Assembly (NCBI GenBank): GCA_023140595.1
Contig: JAGLLI010000018.1
Location: forward strand, 1 to 6,090
Origin: Candidatus Parcubacteria bacterium
GTDB taxonomy: Bacteria; Patescibacteriota; Patescibacteriia; Patescibacteriales; UBA12075
Direction: 5' to 3'
Length of the DNA: 6,090 bases
The translations under genes were made by a program, and so were the position numbers. The notes beneath the pieces are model-generated. The model did not search any database. It saw only the letters and a program-made list of their open reading frames with translations, and had not been told where the DNA came from. This document shows, piece after piece, positions 1 to 6,066 of the stretch. Numbering within the stretch: position 1 is the first letter of the stretch; every line of letters starts with the position of its first letter.

Positions 1-41
1 TGGCAGTGGCAATCGGCTTGGCTATTAGGGAATTAGAGTAA
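1..41 (+). CDS. pilM: PilM-like T4P assembly protein, C-terminal tail (partial)
   Basis: Only the last 12 codons are present. In the frame starting at base 3 they read AVAIGLAIRELE, followed by TAA at 39-41. A hydrophobic tail of the form A-V-A-x-G-L-A-x-R is the usual end of PilM/FtsA-fold ATPases, and pilM normally sits directly upstream of pilN, as here with a 19-nt gap. PilM is a cytoplasmic actin-like protein that binds the N-terminal tail of PilN and links the cytoplasmic motor to the membrane scaffold. The identification rests on a short tail plus gene order, so it is probable rather than certain. The 5' part of the gene lies outside the window. Confidence 0.75.
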   Translation, partial: AVAIGLAIRELE

Positions 42-60
42 TAAAATATAATTTGTAATT

Positions 61-1044
61 ATGAGCGGTAATAATTTTGTAACAAATCCGGATAATACGG
101 AAAAGATTAAGCAAAAAAAAGAAAAGCAGGAAATTGTTTGGACGGCGCCAAAAGGCGGCAAAACAAATAGCAAGCCTTTGGAAAAAAATAAAAAGGGTCT
201 TTTTTCTTTTTTTAAAAAATCGCAAAATATTGTTAATGATAATAATTCTGATTTTGCGGCTAAAAAGCGCTTTTTAAACGAATATAACGAGGCGTTAAAA
301 ACGGAAAAACAAGATAAAAATTTTTCAGTAAAAAAAGATATAAAAGCCGCTGTTCTAAATTCAAACCAAAAAAAGTCCGGTAAAAGAGGCTTAAGCATTG
401 CAAGCTTAAAATCCGGAATTAATAAAATTGATAATTCCGGTTTCCCGCCAAAAATTACTTTAAAAACCAATTTAATCAAAGAAGACGTTACAACTTACGT
501 AAATTGGAAAAAAAATATTATTTTACTTTTATTCGGCTTGGTTTTTGTTGTTTTGATAATCGGCGGTTTTTACGCGCAATTAATTTACAAGGAATACACA
601 TCCGGCTTGGAAGGCAAGGATTTGGATAACGAGATTAAAGTTTTAAATGTTAAAATTGATAAGCTTGAAGAGCAAAATCAAGAAATTATTGAATTTCAAG
701 AAAAATTGAATATTGCCGCGGACTTGCTTGATAATCATATATATTGGACTAATTTTTTTAAATTTTTGGAAGAAAACACTTTATCCAACACTTATTACAC
801 CAGCAGCGTTTCAGGCAACACCGTTGGAACTTTTGATTTTGAGGCGGTTACTAAAAATTATAGCGGCATTGATAATCAATTAAGAATTTTAAGAGCCAAT
901 AAACATGTGCTAAAAGCAAGCATTTTATCAGGATCAATGAATGAAGAAGGTGAAGAAGATAAAAAAATAAGCAGCGGCGTAAAATATTCATTAGAACTGG
1001 AGTTATCTCCGGATATTTTTAAAATAAAACAACAAAATGAATAA
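61..1044 (+). CDS. pilN: PilN-like T4P inner-membrane alignment protein with long basic N-terminal extension
   Basis: The 327-aa product is a single-pass membrane protein. Residues 1-130 are rich in Lys, Asn and Ser and look disordered. TM helix is about residues 152-172 (IILLLFGLVFVVLIIGGF), followed by a coiled coil at about 187-220 and a compact C-terminal domain at about 225-320 containing a HIYWTNFFKFLEENTL stretch. Just before the TM, LKTNLI (134-139) resembles a degenerate form of the INLLP motif by which PilN binds PilM. Classical PilN is about 180-220 aa with that motif near residue 5, so the roughly 130-residue extension is unusual. The ATG at 61 is favoured because an in-frame stop lies at 49-51; no Shine-Dalgarno is visible. 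PilN pairs with PilO to form the scaffold outside the membrane. The call rests on topology, position after the PilM tail and the following PilO gene, since sequence conservation in this family is low. Confidence 0.8.
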   Translation: MSGNNFVTNPDNTEKIKQKKEKQEIVWTAPKGGKTNSKPLEKNKKGLFSFFKKSQNIVNDNNSDFAAKKRFLNEYNEALKTEKQDKNFSVKKDIKAAVLNSNQKKSGKRGLSIASLKSGINKIDNSGFPPKITLKTNLIKEDVTTYVNWKKNIILLLFGLVFVVLIIGGFYAQLIYKEYTSGLEGKDLDNEIKVLNVKIDKLEEQNQEIIEFQEKLNIAADLLDNHIYWTNFFKFLEENTLSNTYYTSSVSGNTVGTFDFEAVTKNYSGIDNQLRILRANKHVLKASILSGSMNEEGEEDKKISSGVKYSLELELSPDIFKIKQQNE

Positions 1045-1702
1045 ACCGGAAGTAAGCAACAAAAAAAACAAAGAAATGCAAAATAAAATAAATTTATTTT
1101 TGCTTAAATATTTTGGTTTTATTGTCGCGCTGGCGGTTGTTTTATTATTATACATCGGTTATGCCTATATTATTAAGGCAAAGCAGGATAGTATAAGAAA
1201 CAATATTGAAGCCGCTAATGAAAATAAAGAAAACAGCAAAGCAATGCTTGGAAAAAAATTGGAAAAACTGCAAGAATATCGCCTGGCTTACGAAAGCGTT
1301 AGCGAGGCTGAAAAGCAAAAAATAAGCATAATGATTCCGGAGAAAGCAGATAAAAATTTTCTATTTACAAATATGGAGGCTTTTATTTTACGCCAAGGCT
1401 TAATTCTCGATTCTATGGAAATACATGAAAAAAGTCAGGCAAATAATTTAAGAATCAGGCGCGCGGAAACGGATGTTAGCGCGGCAGAGCCTGTTTCCAG
1501 CATAGATGAGATTAAAATAGATTTGTTAATTTCAGGAGTTGGCGATTATGATCATTTTAAAAAAACGCTATCCACCTTTGAAAAAAAATTGCAAATATTG
1601 GATATTAATGAATTGGGTTTTGACATGGAAGCCGGCGCTTTAAATTTAACGGTTACGGCTTATTATTTAAAAGACAAACAAGATGTTAGCGCAGAAAACT
1701 AA
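1037..1702 (+). CDS. pilO: PilO-like T4P inner-membrane alignment protein
   Basis: The 221-aa product has a short polar cytoplasmic tail (1-22), one TM helix at about 25-46, a predicted coiled coil at about 48-95, and a C-terminal domain from about 97 to 212. That domain shows the PilO pattern: a conserved-looking entry (IPEKADKNFLFTNMEAFILR, 100-119), then a strand-helix-strand unit with G-x-G-D-Y-D-H-F-K-K at 167-176 and a closing strand LNLTVTAYYL at 202-211. This fits the ferredoxin-like fold by which PilO pairs with PilN. The start overlaps the end of pilN by 8 nt, implying translational coupling. An acidic, low-complexity loop (about 140-156) interrupts the domain. GspM-type proteins have the same architecture; the T4P neighbours make PilO the better name. 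Confidence 0.82.
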   Translation: MNKPEVSNKKNKEMQNKINLFLLKYFGFIVALAVVLLLYIGYAYIIKAKQDSIRNNIEAANENKENSKAMLGKKLEKLQEYRLAYESVSEAEKQKISIMIPEKADKNFLFTNMEAFILRQGLILDSMEIHEKSQANNLRIRRAETDVSAAEPVSSIDEIKIDLLISGVGDYDHFKKTLSTFEKKLQILDINELGFDMEAGALNLTVTAYYLKDKQDVSAEN

Positions 1703-1976
1703 TCAAAAGAAAAATTTAATTTACGGAGCCGTCTTAGGCGTAATTTTAATAATCGTCGCTGTTTTGCTGTTAAAAAATTATATTTTTACAGGGAGTCCAA
1801 AAGAAGAATCTTATTTGACTCCTCAGACGGATTTTAAAGCGCTTGACATGCCGGCTAAAAAATTTGACTCAGGTTTTTTGAGAGATAGCCGTTATGCGGG
1901 CTTAAAAGATAACTCAGTTAAAATTAAAGACATAGAAGATTTAAAAATCGGCAAAAAAAATCCCTTTACGAAATAA
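1683..1976 (+). CDS. Small single-pass membrane protein with C-terminal GxxNPF motif, possible PilP/GspC-like subunit
   Basis: The 97-aa product has a basic cytoplasmic start (KTNQKK), one TM helix at about 12-30 (positive-inside, so N-in/C-out), and a 65-residue polar outer segment. It ends in GKKNPFTK (90-97). A G-R/K-x-N/D-P-F motif is typical of PilP and GspC, where it starts the folded or linker region after the TM. Here it is the extreme C-terminus, so there is no room for a PilP beta domain. The start overlaps pilO by 20 nt and no other ATG gives a sensible protein, so it is translated as part of the pilM-N-O unit. Position directly after pilO is where pilP sits in proteobacterial loci. 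The PilP-like role is inferred; what is seen is a small membrane protein coupled to pilNO. It is not an ORF artefact, because it fills the gap with a coherent signal-anchor and motif. Confidence 0.75.
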   Translation: MLAQKTNQKKNLIYGAVLGVILIIVAVLLLKNYIFTGSPKEESYLTPQTDFKALDMPAKKFDSGFLRDSRYAGLKDNSVKIKDIEDLKIGKKNPFTK

Positions 1977-1994
1977 TTAATAGTCAAGGAATTT

Positions 1995-2055
1995 GAATAC
2001 CCCAAGGGCACTTCCTTCGGGGCGTATTCCCGACTACCGTTAGTGCCCTTTGGGC
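1995..2055 (+). repeat. GC-rich inverted-repeat element with two competing folds
   Basis: The 93-nt gap between the small membrane protein and pilB holds a block of about 59% GC in otherwise AT-rich DNA. Fold 1: GAATAC (1995-2000), CCC (2001-2003) and AAGG (2004-2007) pair with CCTT (2014-2017), GGG (2019-2021) and GTATTC (2024-2029), a 13-bp stem with small bulges and a 6-nt loop. It is followed by a small hairpin GCCC-TTT-GGGC (2045-2055). Fold 2: CCCAAGGGCAC (2001-2011) pairs with GTGCCCTTTGGG (2043-2054) apart from one bulged base, enclosing a hairpin TCGGG (2017-2021)/CCCGA (2029-2033). The two folds share bases and exclude each other. No T-run follows, so it is not a standard intrinsic terminator. 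It may be an RNA switch, an mRNA-processing or stability element, or a copy of a dispersed palindromic repeat. Confidence 0.7.
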
Positions 2056-2069
2056 ATAACTTGTAACTT

Positions 2070-3812
2070 ATGGCAAAACAGGAAGAAATTTTAAGGCATT
2101 TGGTTGAAAATCAAATGTTGACGCAAGAGCAAATAGTTGAATTTAAAGAAGAGGCTAAGGCGGACAAAAAAAATATTGAAGAAATTTTAGTAAATAAGAA
2201 AATAATCAGCTTGGAAGATTTGACCAAATTTAAGGCAACGCTTTATGGTTTGTCTTATGAAAATTTGCAGGAAAAAGCTATTGATAAAGATATAATTAAT
2301 ATAATTTCCAAAGAGGTGGCGGAAAATTATAAAATTATATGTTTTTCAAAAGACGGGCAAAAAATAAAAGTCGGAATAATTGATCCTGATAATTTTAAGG
2401 CAATTGAAGCCATGGATTTTTTAGCCAAAGGCAACGGTCTGGAAGTTGAATATTTTCTTGTTTCCGCGGATAGTTTCGCGCGAGCAATTAAAAAATATGA
2501 ATCAATTTCCGAAGAGCTTTCTTCGGCAATAGAATCCAAAGAGTCAGAGGAAGAGGAGTTAATGACGGTTGACGACAAGGATAAAATTGACTTGGAAGAA
2601 ATAACCAAAAGCGCGCCGGTTGCAAAAATTGTTTCAGTTATAATACGCCACGCGGTTGAGGGCGGAGCAAGTGATATCCATATTGAGCCTCTGCATTCTG
2701 AAAGCAGGGTCAGGTATCGCATTGACGGTATATTGCATACTTCTTTAGTACTGCCGCGCAATGTGCATAACGCGATTGTCGCTCGCATAAAAGTAATGGC
2801 GAATTTAAAAATTGACGAAACAAGAATTCCGCAAGACGGGCGTATTCGCTTGGTTATAAATAAAAGAGAAATTGACTTCCGCGTTTCAATCCTGCCTTTG
2901 GTCGGTTCTGAAAAAGTAGTGATGAGAATTTTAGACACGACTAAGGGCGCTCCGGCTTTGCTGGATTTGGGTTTTCAGGGAAGGCAGTTAAAAGTGGTGG
3001 AGAATAATTTAAAAAAAACCGAAGGCTTGCTTTTGGTAACAGGACCTACCGGCTCGGGAAAGTCAACCACTTTATTTTCCATGATTGATATTTTAAATAA
3101 AGAAGGCGTGAATATTTCCACATTGGAAGATCCGGTTGAGTATCAAATAAAAGGCGTTAATCAGTCGCAAGTAAAACCGGATATCGGCTATAATTTTTCA
3201 ACGGGTTTAAGATCTTTTTTAAGGCAGGATCCTGATGTAATTATGGTTGGAGAAATTCGCGATGAAGAAACCGCGGAATTGGCGATTCACGCCGCTCTGA
3301 CAGGACACGTGGTTTTATCCACTTTGCATACAAATAGCGCAGTAGGAGCGATACCGCGCTTGCTTGATATGCGTATTGAGCCTTTTTTATTGGGCTCAAC
3401 AGTTCATACTGTAATCGCCCAGCGCTTAGCGCGAAAAATATGCCCGCATTGCAAAGAAGAATTTGAAATTCCAAAAGATATTTTATCGGAAGTAAAAGCG
3501 AAAATAAGTGATATTGATGAAAAGTATATCAACAAGATAATTAAAGGGTTTAATACGGAAAAATTAATTTTTTATCATGGCAAGGGTTGTCCGCGCTGCG
3601 GCAACAGCGGTTATTCCGGCCGCGTATCCGTAATTGAGGTCTTGGATATAAATAAAAAATTAAAAAGATTGATTTTTGACGGCAACCGTGATTTAAGCAT
3701 GGAACAAATATTAAGCACGCAAGAATTTATTACCATAAAACAAGATGGAATATTAAAAGTTTTGCAGGGAATTACGACAATGGAAGAGGTTATGAGGGTG
3801 ATGAAGGATTAG
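2070..3812 (+). CDS. pilB: PilB/GspE-family T4P extension ATPase
   Basis: The 580-aa product is full length for PilB and powers pilus extension as a cytoplasmic hexamer beneath PilC. An N-terminal T2SSE_N (MshEN-like) domain spans about 1-145, followed by a Glu/Ser-rich linker (about 146-180) and the ATPase. Motifs in order: GASDIHIEP (199-207), IPQDGRI (253-259), Walker A GPTGSGKST (325-333), Asp box STLEDPVEY (350-358), Walker B VIMVGEIRD (390-398) with catalytic Glu395, and His box TGHVVLSTLHT (411-421). The zinc site has two CxxC pairs, Cys458/461 and Cys507/510. Tetracysteine and N-terminal domain point to PilB or GspE and away from PilT, which is shorter and lacks both. PilC and a prepilin downstream favour T4P over type II secretion, although the families overlap. 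All catalytic residues are present. The ATG follows the structured repeat by about 15 nt and has no clear Shine-Dalgarno. Confidence 0.96.
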   Translation: MAKQEEILRHLVENQMLTQEQIVEFKEEAKADKKNIEEILVNKKIISLEDLTKFKATLYGLSYENLQEKAIDKDIINIISKEVAENYKIICFSKDGQKIKVGIIDPDNFKAIEAMDFLAKGNGLEVEYFLVSADSFARAIKKYESISEELSSAIESKESEEEELMTVDDKDKIDLEEITKSAPVAKIVSVIIRHAVEGGASDIHIEPLHSESRVRYRIDGILHTSLVLPRNVHNAIVARIKVMANLKIDETRIPQDGRIRLVINKREIDFRVSILPLVGSEKVVMRILDTTKGAPALLDLGFQGRQLKVVENNLKKTEGLLLVTGPTGSGKSTTLFSMIDILNKEGVNISTLEDPVEYQIKGVNQSQVKPDIGYNFSTGLRSFLRQDPDVIMVGEIRDEETAELAIHAALTGHVVLSTLHTNSAVGAIPRLLDMRIEPFLLGSTVHTVIAQRLARKICPHCKEEFEIPKDILSEVKAKISDIDEKYINKIIKGFNTEKLIFYHGKGCPRCGNSGYSGRVSVIEVLDINKKLKRLIFDGNRDLSMEQILSTQEFITIKQDGILKVLQGITTMEEVMRVMKD

Positions 3813-3879
3813 GCTAACAAAAAAATTTATCATTCGCAATCTTAATTAAAAATAAAATATTATAAATTATTAAAAAAAT
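3813..3879 (+). other. AT-rich intergenic gap, no defined signal
   Basis: This 67-nt stretch between pilB and the receiver gene is almost entirely A/T from about 3840 onward. TATAAA-like hexamers occur (for example 3861-3866), but none has a convincing -35 at 16-18 nt. I find no stem-loop plus T-run, and no Shine-Dalgarno before the ATG at 3880. It could carry a weak promoter or be an unstructured, ribosome-accessible leader. Readthrough from pilB is the simplest reading. Confidence 0.4.
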
Positions 3880-4269
3880 ATGACAGATAAAAATAATCCT
3901 ATTAAAATTCTTTTAATTGAAGATGATCCTTTTTTGTTAAGCATGTATTCAATAAAATTTGAAGCTGAGGGGTTTGTTGTGGTAAGCGCGGATGACGGCG
4001 AGAAAGGCTTGGAGGCTGCAAAGAAGACAGATTCTGATATAATTTTATTGGATATTTTAATGCCGAAAATGAACGGTTTTGAGGTGTTGGAAAAGCTGAA
4101 GGCGGACGAGCGGACGCGAAAAATTCCGATTATTCTTTTAACAAACTTAAACCAAAAAGACGAAATTGAAAAAGGTCTGATTTTAGGCGCTGATGATTAT
4201 TTAATTAAAGCCCATTTCATGCCCTCGGAAGTGGTTACAAGGATTAAGAAAATATTAGGAAGAGACTAG
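3880..4269 (+). CDS. Stand-alone CheY-like response-regulator receiver
   Basis: The 129-aa product is one receiver domain with no output domain. The phosphorylation pocket is complete: acidic residues Glu14-Asp15-Asp16 after strand 1 (KILLIEDD), phospho-acceptor Asp58 (DIILLD, 53-58) followed by ILMPKMNGFEVL, Thr88 at the end of strand 4 (PIILLTNL), Tyr107 as the switch aromatic, and Lys110. It should therefore be phosphorylated by a histidine kinase and signal by protein contact rather than DNA binding. It lies between pilB and pilC, 3 nt upstream of pilC, so co-expression with the motor is almost certain and control of pilus extension is the natural inference, comparable to PilG/PilH in twitching systems. 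The usual Pro after Lys110 is replaced by Ala-His, and a Phe-Met insertion precedes the last helix (KAHFMPSEVV), a small departure at the output face. No kinase is in the window. Confidence 0.93.
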   Translation: MTDKNNPIKILLIEDDPFLLSMYSIKFEAEGFVVVSADDGEKGLEAAKKTDSDIILLDILMPKMNGFEVLEKLKADERTRKIPIILLTNLNQKDEIEKGLILGADDYLIKAHFMPSEVVTRIKKILGRD

Positions 4270-4272
4270 AAT

Positions 4273-5478
4273 ATGCAAGCATTTAAATATAACGCGACAA
4301 ATCAATACAATAAAACCGTTTCAGGCTTGGTTGAGGCCGAGAGCGAGGAAGCGGCTATTGATTTGCTAAAAGAGAAAAATTTAAATATAGTTTCTTTGGA
4401 AAAAACCAAGGCAGGCGGATCCGGCGGTTTTTCCATAGTAATCGGCGGCGTAAAAGCCAAAGAGCTGGTGGCGTTTTCCCGCCAGTTTTCGGTTTTGATT
4501 TCCGCTAATGTCGCTTTGGTGCAGTCTTTGAAATTGCTTACAGAACAAGCCTCTAATGTTAAATTAAAAATGGCAATTTCCGAGATCGCCGATGATATTG
4601 ACGAGGGCGCGCGCTTGTCAGACGCTTTGGGCAAAAAGCCGCATATTTTTTCCAAATTTTATGTTAATGTTGTCCGCTCCGGTGAAACCTCGGGCAAGCT
4701 TGACGAAGTCTTGAATTACTTGGCTGATGAATTGGAAAAAGATTATGATATGACTTCCAAAATTAAGGGCGCTATGATTTATCCTGCTTTTGTGTTTTGC
4801 GGATTAACAGCCGTAGGCGCTATCATGATGATATTTGTAGTGCCGAAGTTAACCGCGGTGCTAATTGAAACCGGAGCCGAATTGCCTATGGCAACTAAAA
4901 TATTAGTGGCGCTTTCGGATTTTTTAGCAAGTTTTTGGTGGCTGGTTTTGATTATTTTGATAGGTTTGATAGTCAGTTTTAAGATTGTAAAAAAAATACC
5001 GGCTTTTAAAAAAGTTATTGACAGAATTCTTTTGCATTTGCCGATTTTTGGCAGGCTTTTTCGCTTAATTTACTTGGTTCGTTTTACCCGTTCGCTTCAC
5101 ACTCTTTTAGTCGGCGGAGTTAATATTTCCAAGGGCTTGTTAATCGTATCCGAGGTTGTAGAAAATCAAGTTTATAAAGATTTGATATTGGCGACTAAAA
5201 AAGAGATTGAAGACGGCAATTCAATTTCAACGGTTTTTTCAAACAGCAAAGAAATCCCGAATATGGTTTCACAGATGATGAGCATTGGCGAGAAAACAGG
5301 CAAATTGGATGTTATTTTAGAGCGTATTACCGATTTTTACGGCAGAGAAATAAATAATATGGTCGCGAATTTAATGACTTTAATGGAGCCGATAATTATG
5401 GTTGTCATGGGCATTGGCGTCGGCCTTATGGTCGCGGCGATTATCCTGCCAATGTATCAGATGTCTTCTAATTTTTAA
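4273..5478 (+). CDS. pilC: PilC/GspF-family T4P inner-membrane platform protein
   Basis: The 401-aa product has the normal family length. It begins with the characteristic FKYNA...VSGLVEAESEEAAIDLLKE segment, then a short Gly-rich linker (47-60) and two tandem T2SSF domains at about 67-192 and 269-392. The repeats show matching signatures: SGETSGKLDEVL (136-147) and GEKTGKLDVILERI (339-352). Hydrophobic segments lie at about 171-191, 220-240 and 371-393; each of the first two follows or precedes a cytoplasmic bundle that contacts PilB. PilC is the membrane turntable on which PilB loads pilins during assembly. The start is 3 nt after the receiver stop, and AGGA at 4257-4260 is the only plausible ribosome binding site in the locus, though about 12 nt away. 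Gene order favours PilC over GspF. Confidence 0.95.
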   Translation: MQAFKYNATNQYNKTVSGLVEAESEEAAIDLLKEKNLNIVSLEKTKAGGSGGFSIVIGGVKAKELVAFSRQFSVLISANVALVQSLKLLTEQASNVKLKMAISEIADDIDEGARLSDALGKKPHIFSKFYVNVVRSGETSGKLDEVLNYLADELEKDYDMTSKIKGAMIYPAFVFCGLTAVGAIMMIFVVPKLTAVLIETGAELPMATKILVALSDFLASFWWLVLIILIGLIVSFKIVKKIPAFKKVIDRILLHLPIFGRLFRLIYLVRFTRSLHTLLVGGVNISKGLLIVSEVVENQVYKDLILATKKEIEDGNSISTVFSNSKEIPNMVSQMMSIGEKTGKLDVILERITDFYGREINNMVANLMTLMEPIIMVVMGIGVGLMVAAIILPMYQMSSNF

Positions 5479-5516
5479 TAAGAGTAATTAGTCATTTTTA
5501 ATTGGTAATTTGGATT

Positions 5517-5545
5517 TTTATAATATTTGTGTTTTGTGGTATAAT
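5517..5545 (+). promoter_or_regulatory. Extended -10 promoter driving the prepilin gene
   Basis: TATAAT at 5540-5545 is a perfect -10 hexamer preceded by TGG (5537-5539), which makes an extended -10 (TGnTATAAT). A 17-nt spacer upstream places TTTATA (5517-5522) at -35, matching TTGACA at 4 of 6 positions. Transcription would begin near 5552, leaving a leader of about 20 nt before the prepilin ATG at 5572. It is the best promoter in the window and sits where pilin, needed in large excess over the assembly machinery, would want its own start. AT-rich DNA gives chance TATAAT matches, but the extended motif and spacing raise this one above background. Confidence 0.65.
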
Positions 5546-5571
5546 AAATCTGAAATTATTAAAATTTTATC

Positions 5572-6066
5572 ATGCGATATAAATATATAGACAAATACGG
5601 ATTTACTTTGATAGAGCTTTTGGTTGTGATTAGCATTATTGGCATTCTTTCGTCTTTTTCTGTTGTGTCTTTGAATTCCGCGCGCGTGAAGGCGCGCGAC
5701 GCGCTTCGCAAAGGCGATATGGCGCAAATCAGAACAGCGCTTAGTTTGTATAATTTTGAAAATGCCCATTATCCTATTTGCGGAATTTGGGATGGCGCGG
5801 CAGCTGATTTTGGCGCGACAGTCGGCGACGCTGTTGATGACGGTTCTTGGTGCTATTTAAATAAATTAGGATCTCCGGTATCTGGTTTAACCGCCGGAGC
5901 CCGTCCGATTATGATGGTAATGCCGCTTGACCCGATGAATGCTGATAATTTGGCAACGACAAATAACACTTATATATATCGTTATGTTACCGACGCAACA
6001 GGCAGCGAGTACGCGCTTGTTTATACTTTGGAAGAGGGAGGGGAGAAGATGATCAGGGGGTGGTGA
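5572..6066 (+). CDS. Type IV prepilin (GspG/PilA-like, class III signal)
   Basis: The 164-aa precursor has a short basic leader MRYKYIDKYG cut after Gly10 by prepilin peptidase. The mature protein starts FTLIELLVVISIIGILSS, with Phe at +1 (target of N-methylation) and the key Glu at +5 (residue 15). The helix continues amphipathically through SARVKARDALRKGDMAQIRTALSLY (36-60), followed by a globular head. HYP at 66-68, two cysteines (Cys70, Cys94) that may form a disulfide, and MPLDP (117-121), the equivalent of the GspG L-P-x-D-P loop, give a GspG-like layout. It ends with TGA at 6064-6066. Its GC content is clearly higher than that of pilN, reflecting its Ala/Gly/Asp-rich composition. It may be the major pilin because it has its own promoter, but a minor pilin is possible and further pilins may follow beyond the window. 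Confidence 0.95.
   Translation: MRYKYIDKYGFTLIELLVVISIIGILSSFSVVSLNSARVKARDALRKGDMAQIRTALSLYNFENAHYPICGIWDGAAADFGATVGDAVDDGSWCYLNKLGSPVSGLTAGARPIMMVMPLDPMNADNLATTNNTYIYRYVTDATGSEYALVYTLEEGGEKMIRGW

Noticed and set aside
33..479. 148-aa reading frame on the - strand (and a 66-aa one at 25-225)
   Set aside because: Antisense shadow of the Lys/Asn-rich pilN start; its Phe/Leu-rich composition is what AAA/AAT codons give on the reverse strand.
1472..1692. 11-nt direct repeat GATGTTAGCGC at 1472-1482 and 1682-1692, the second covering the start of the small gene
   Set aside because: Both copies encode Asp-Val-Ser-Ala in pilO and nothing else is duplicated, so it is likely chance or a short peptide similarity.
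2327..2938. 203-aa reading frame on the - strand
   Set aside because: Lies wholly inside pilB, whose motifs are unambiguous, and shows no domain of its own. The same applies to 3241-3474 within pilB, 4302-4655 within pilC and 5518-5769 across the pilin.
2070..3812. Reading the ATPase as PilT or type II secretion GspE
   Set aside because: Length, N-terminal domain and tetracysteine exclude PilT. GspE cannot be excluded by sequence alone, but PilM/N/O-type neighbours favour PilB.
5479..5516. AATTA/TAATT repeats after pilC as a possible terminator
   Set aside because: Stem would be 5 bp of A/T only, too weak, and no proper T-run geometry.
5679..5698. GC-rich inverted repeat (CGCGCG, 6-nt loop, CGCGCG) inside the pilin gene
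   Set aside because: Explained by Ala/Arg codons of the conserved pilin helix (SARVKARDA); no T-run and no reason to invoke a regulatory hairpin, although it would fold in RNA.
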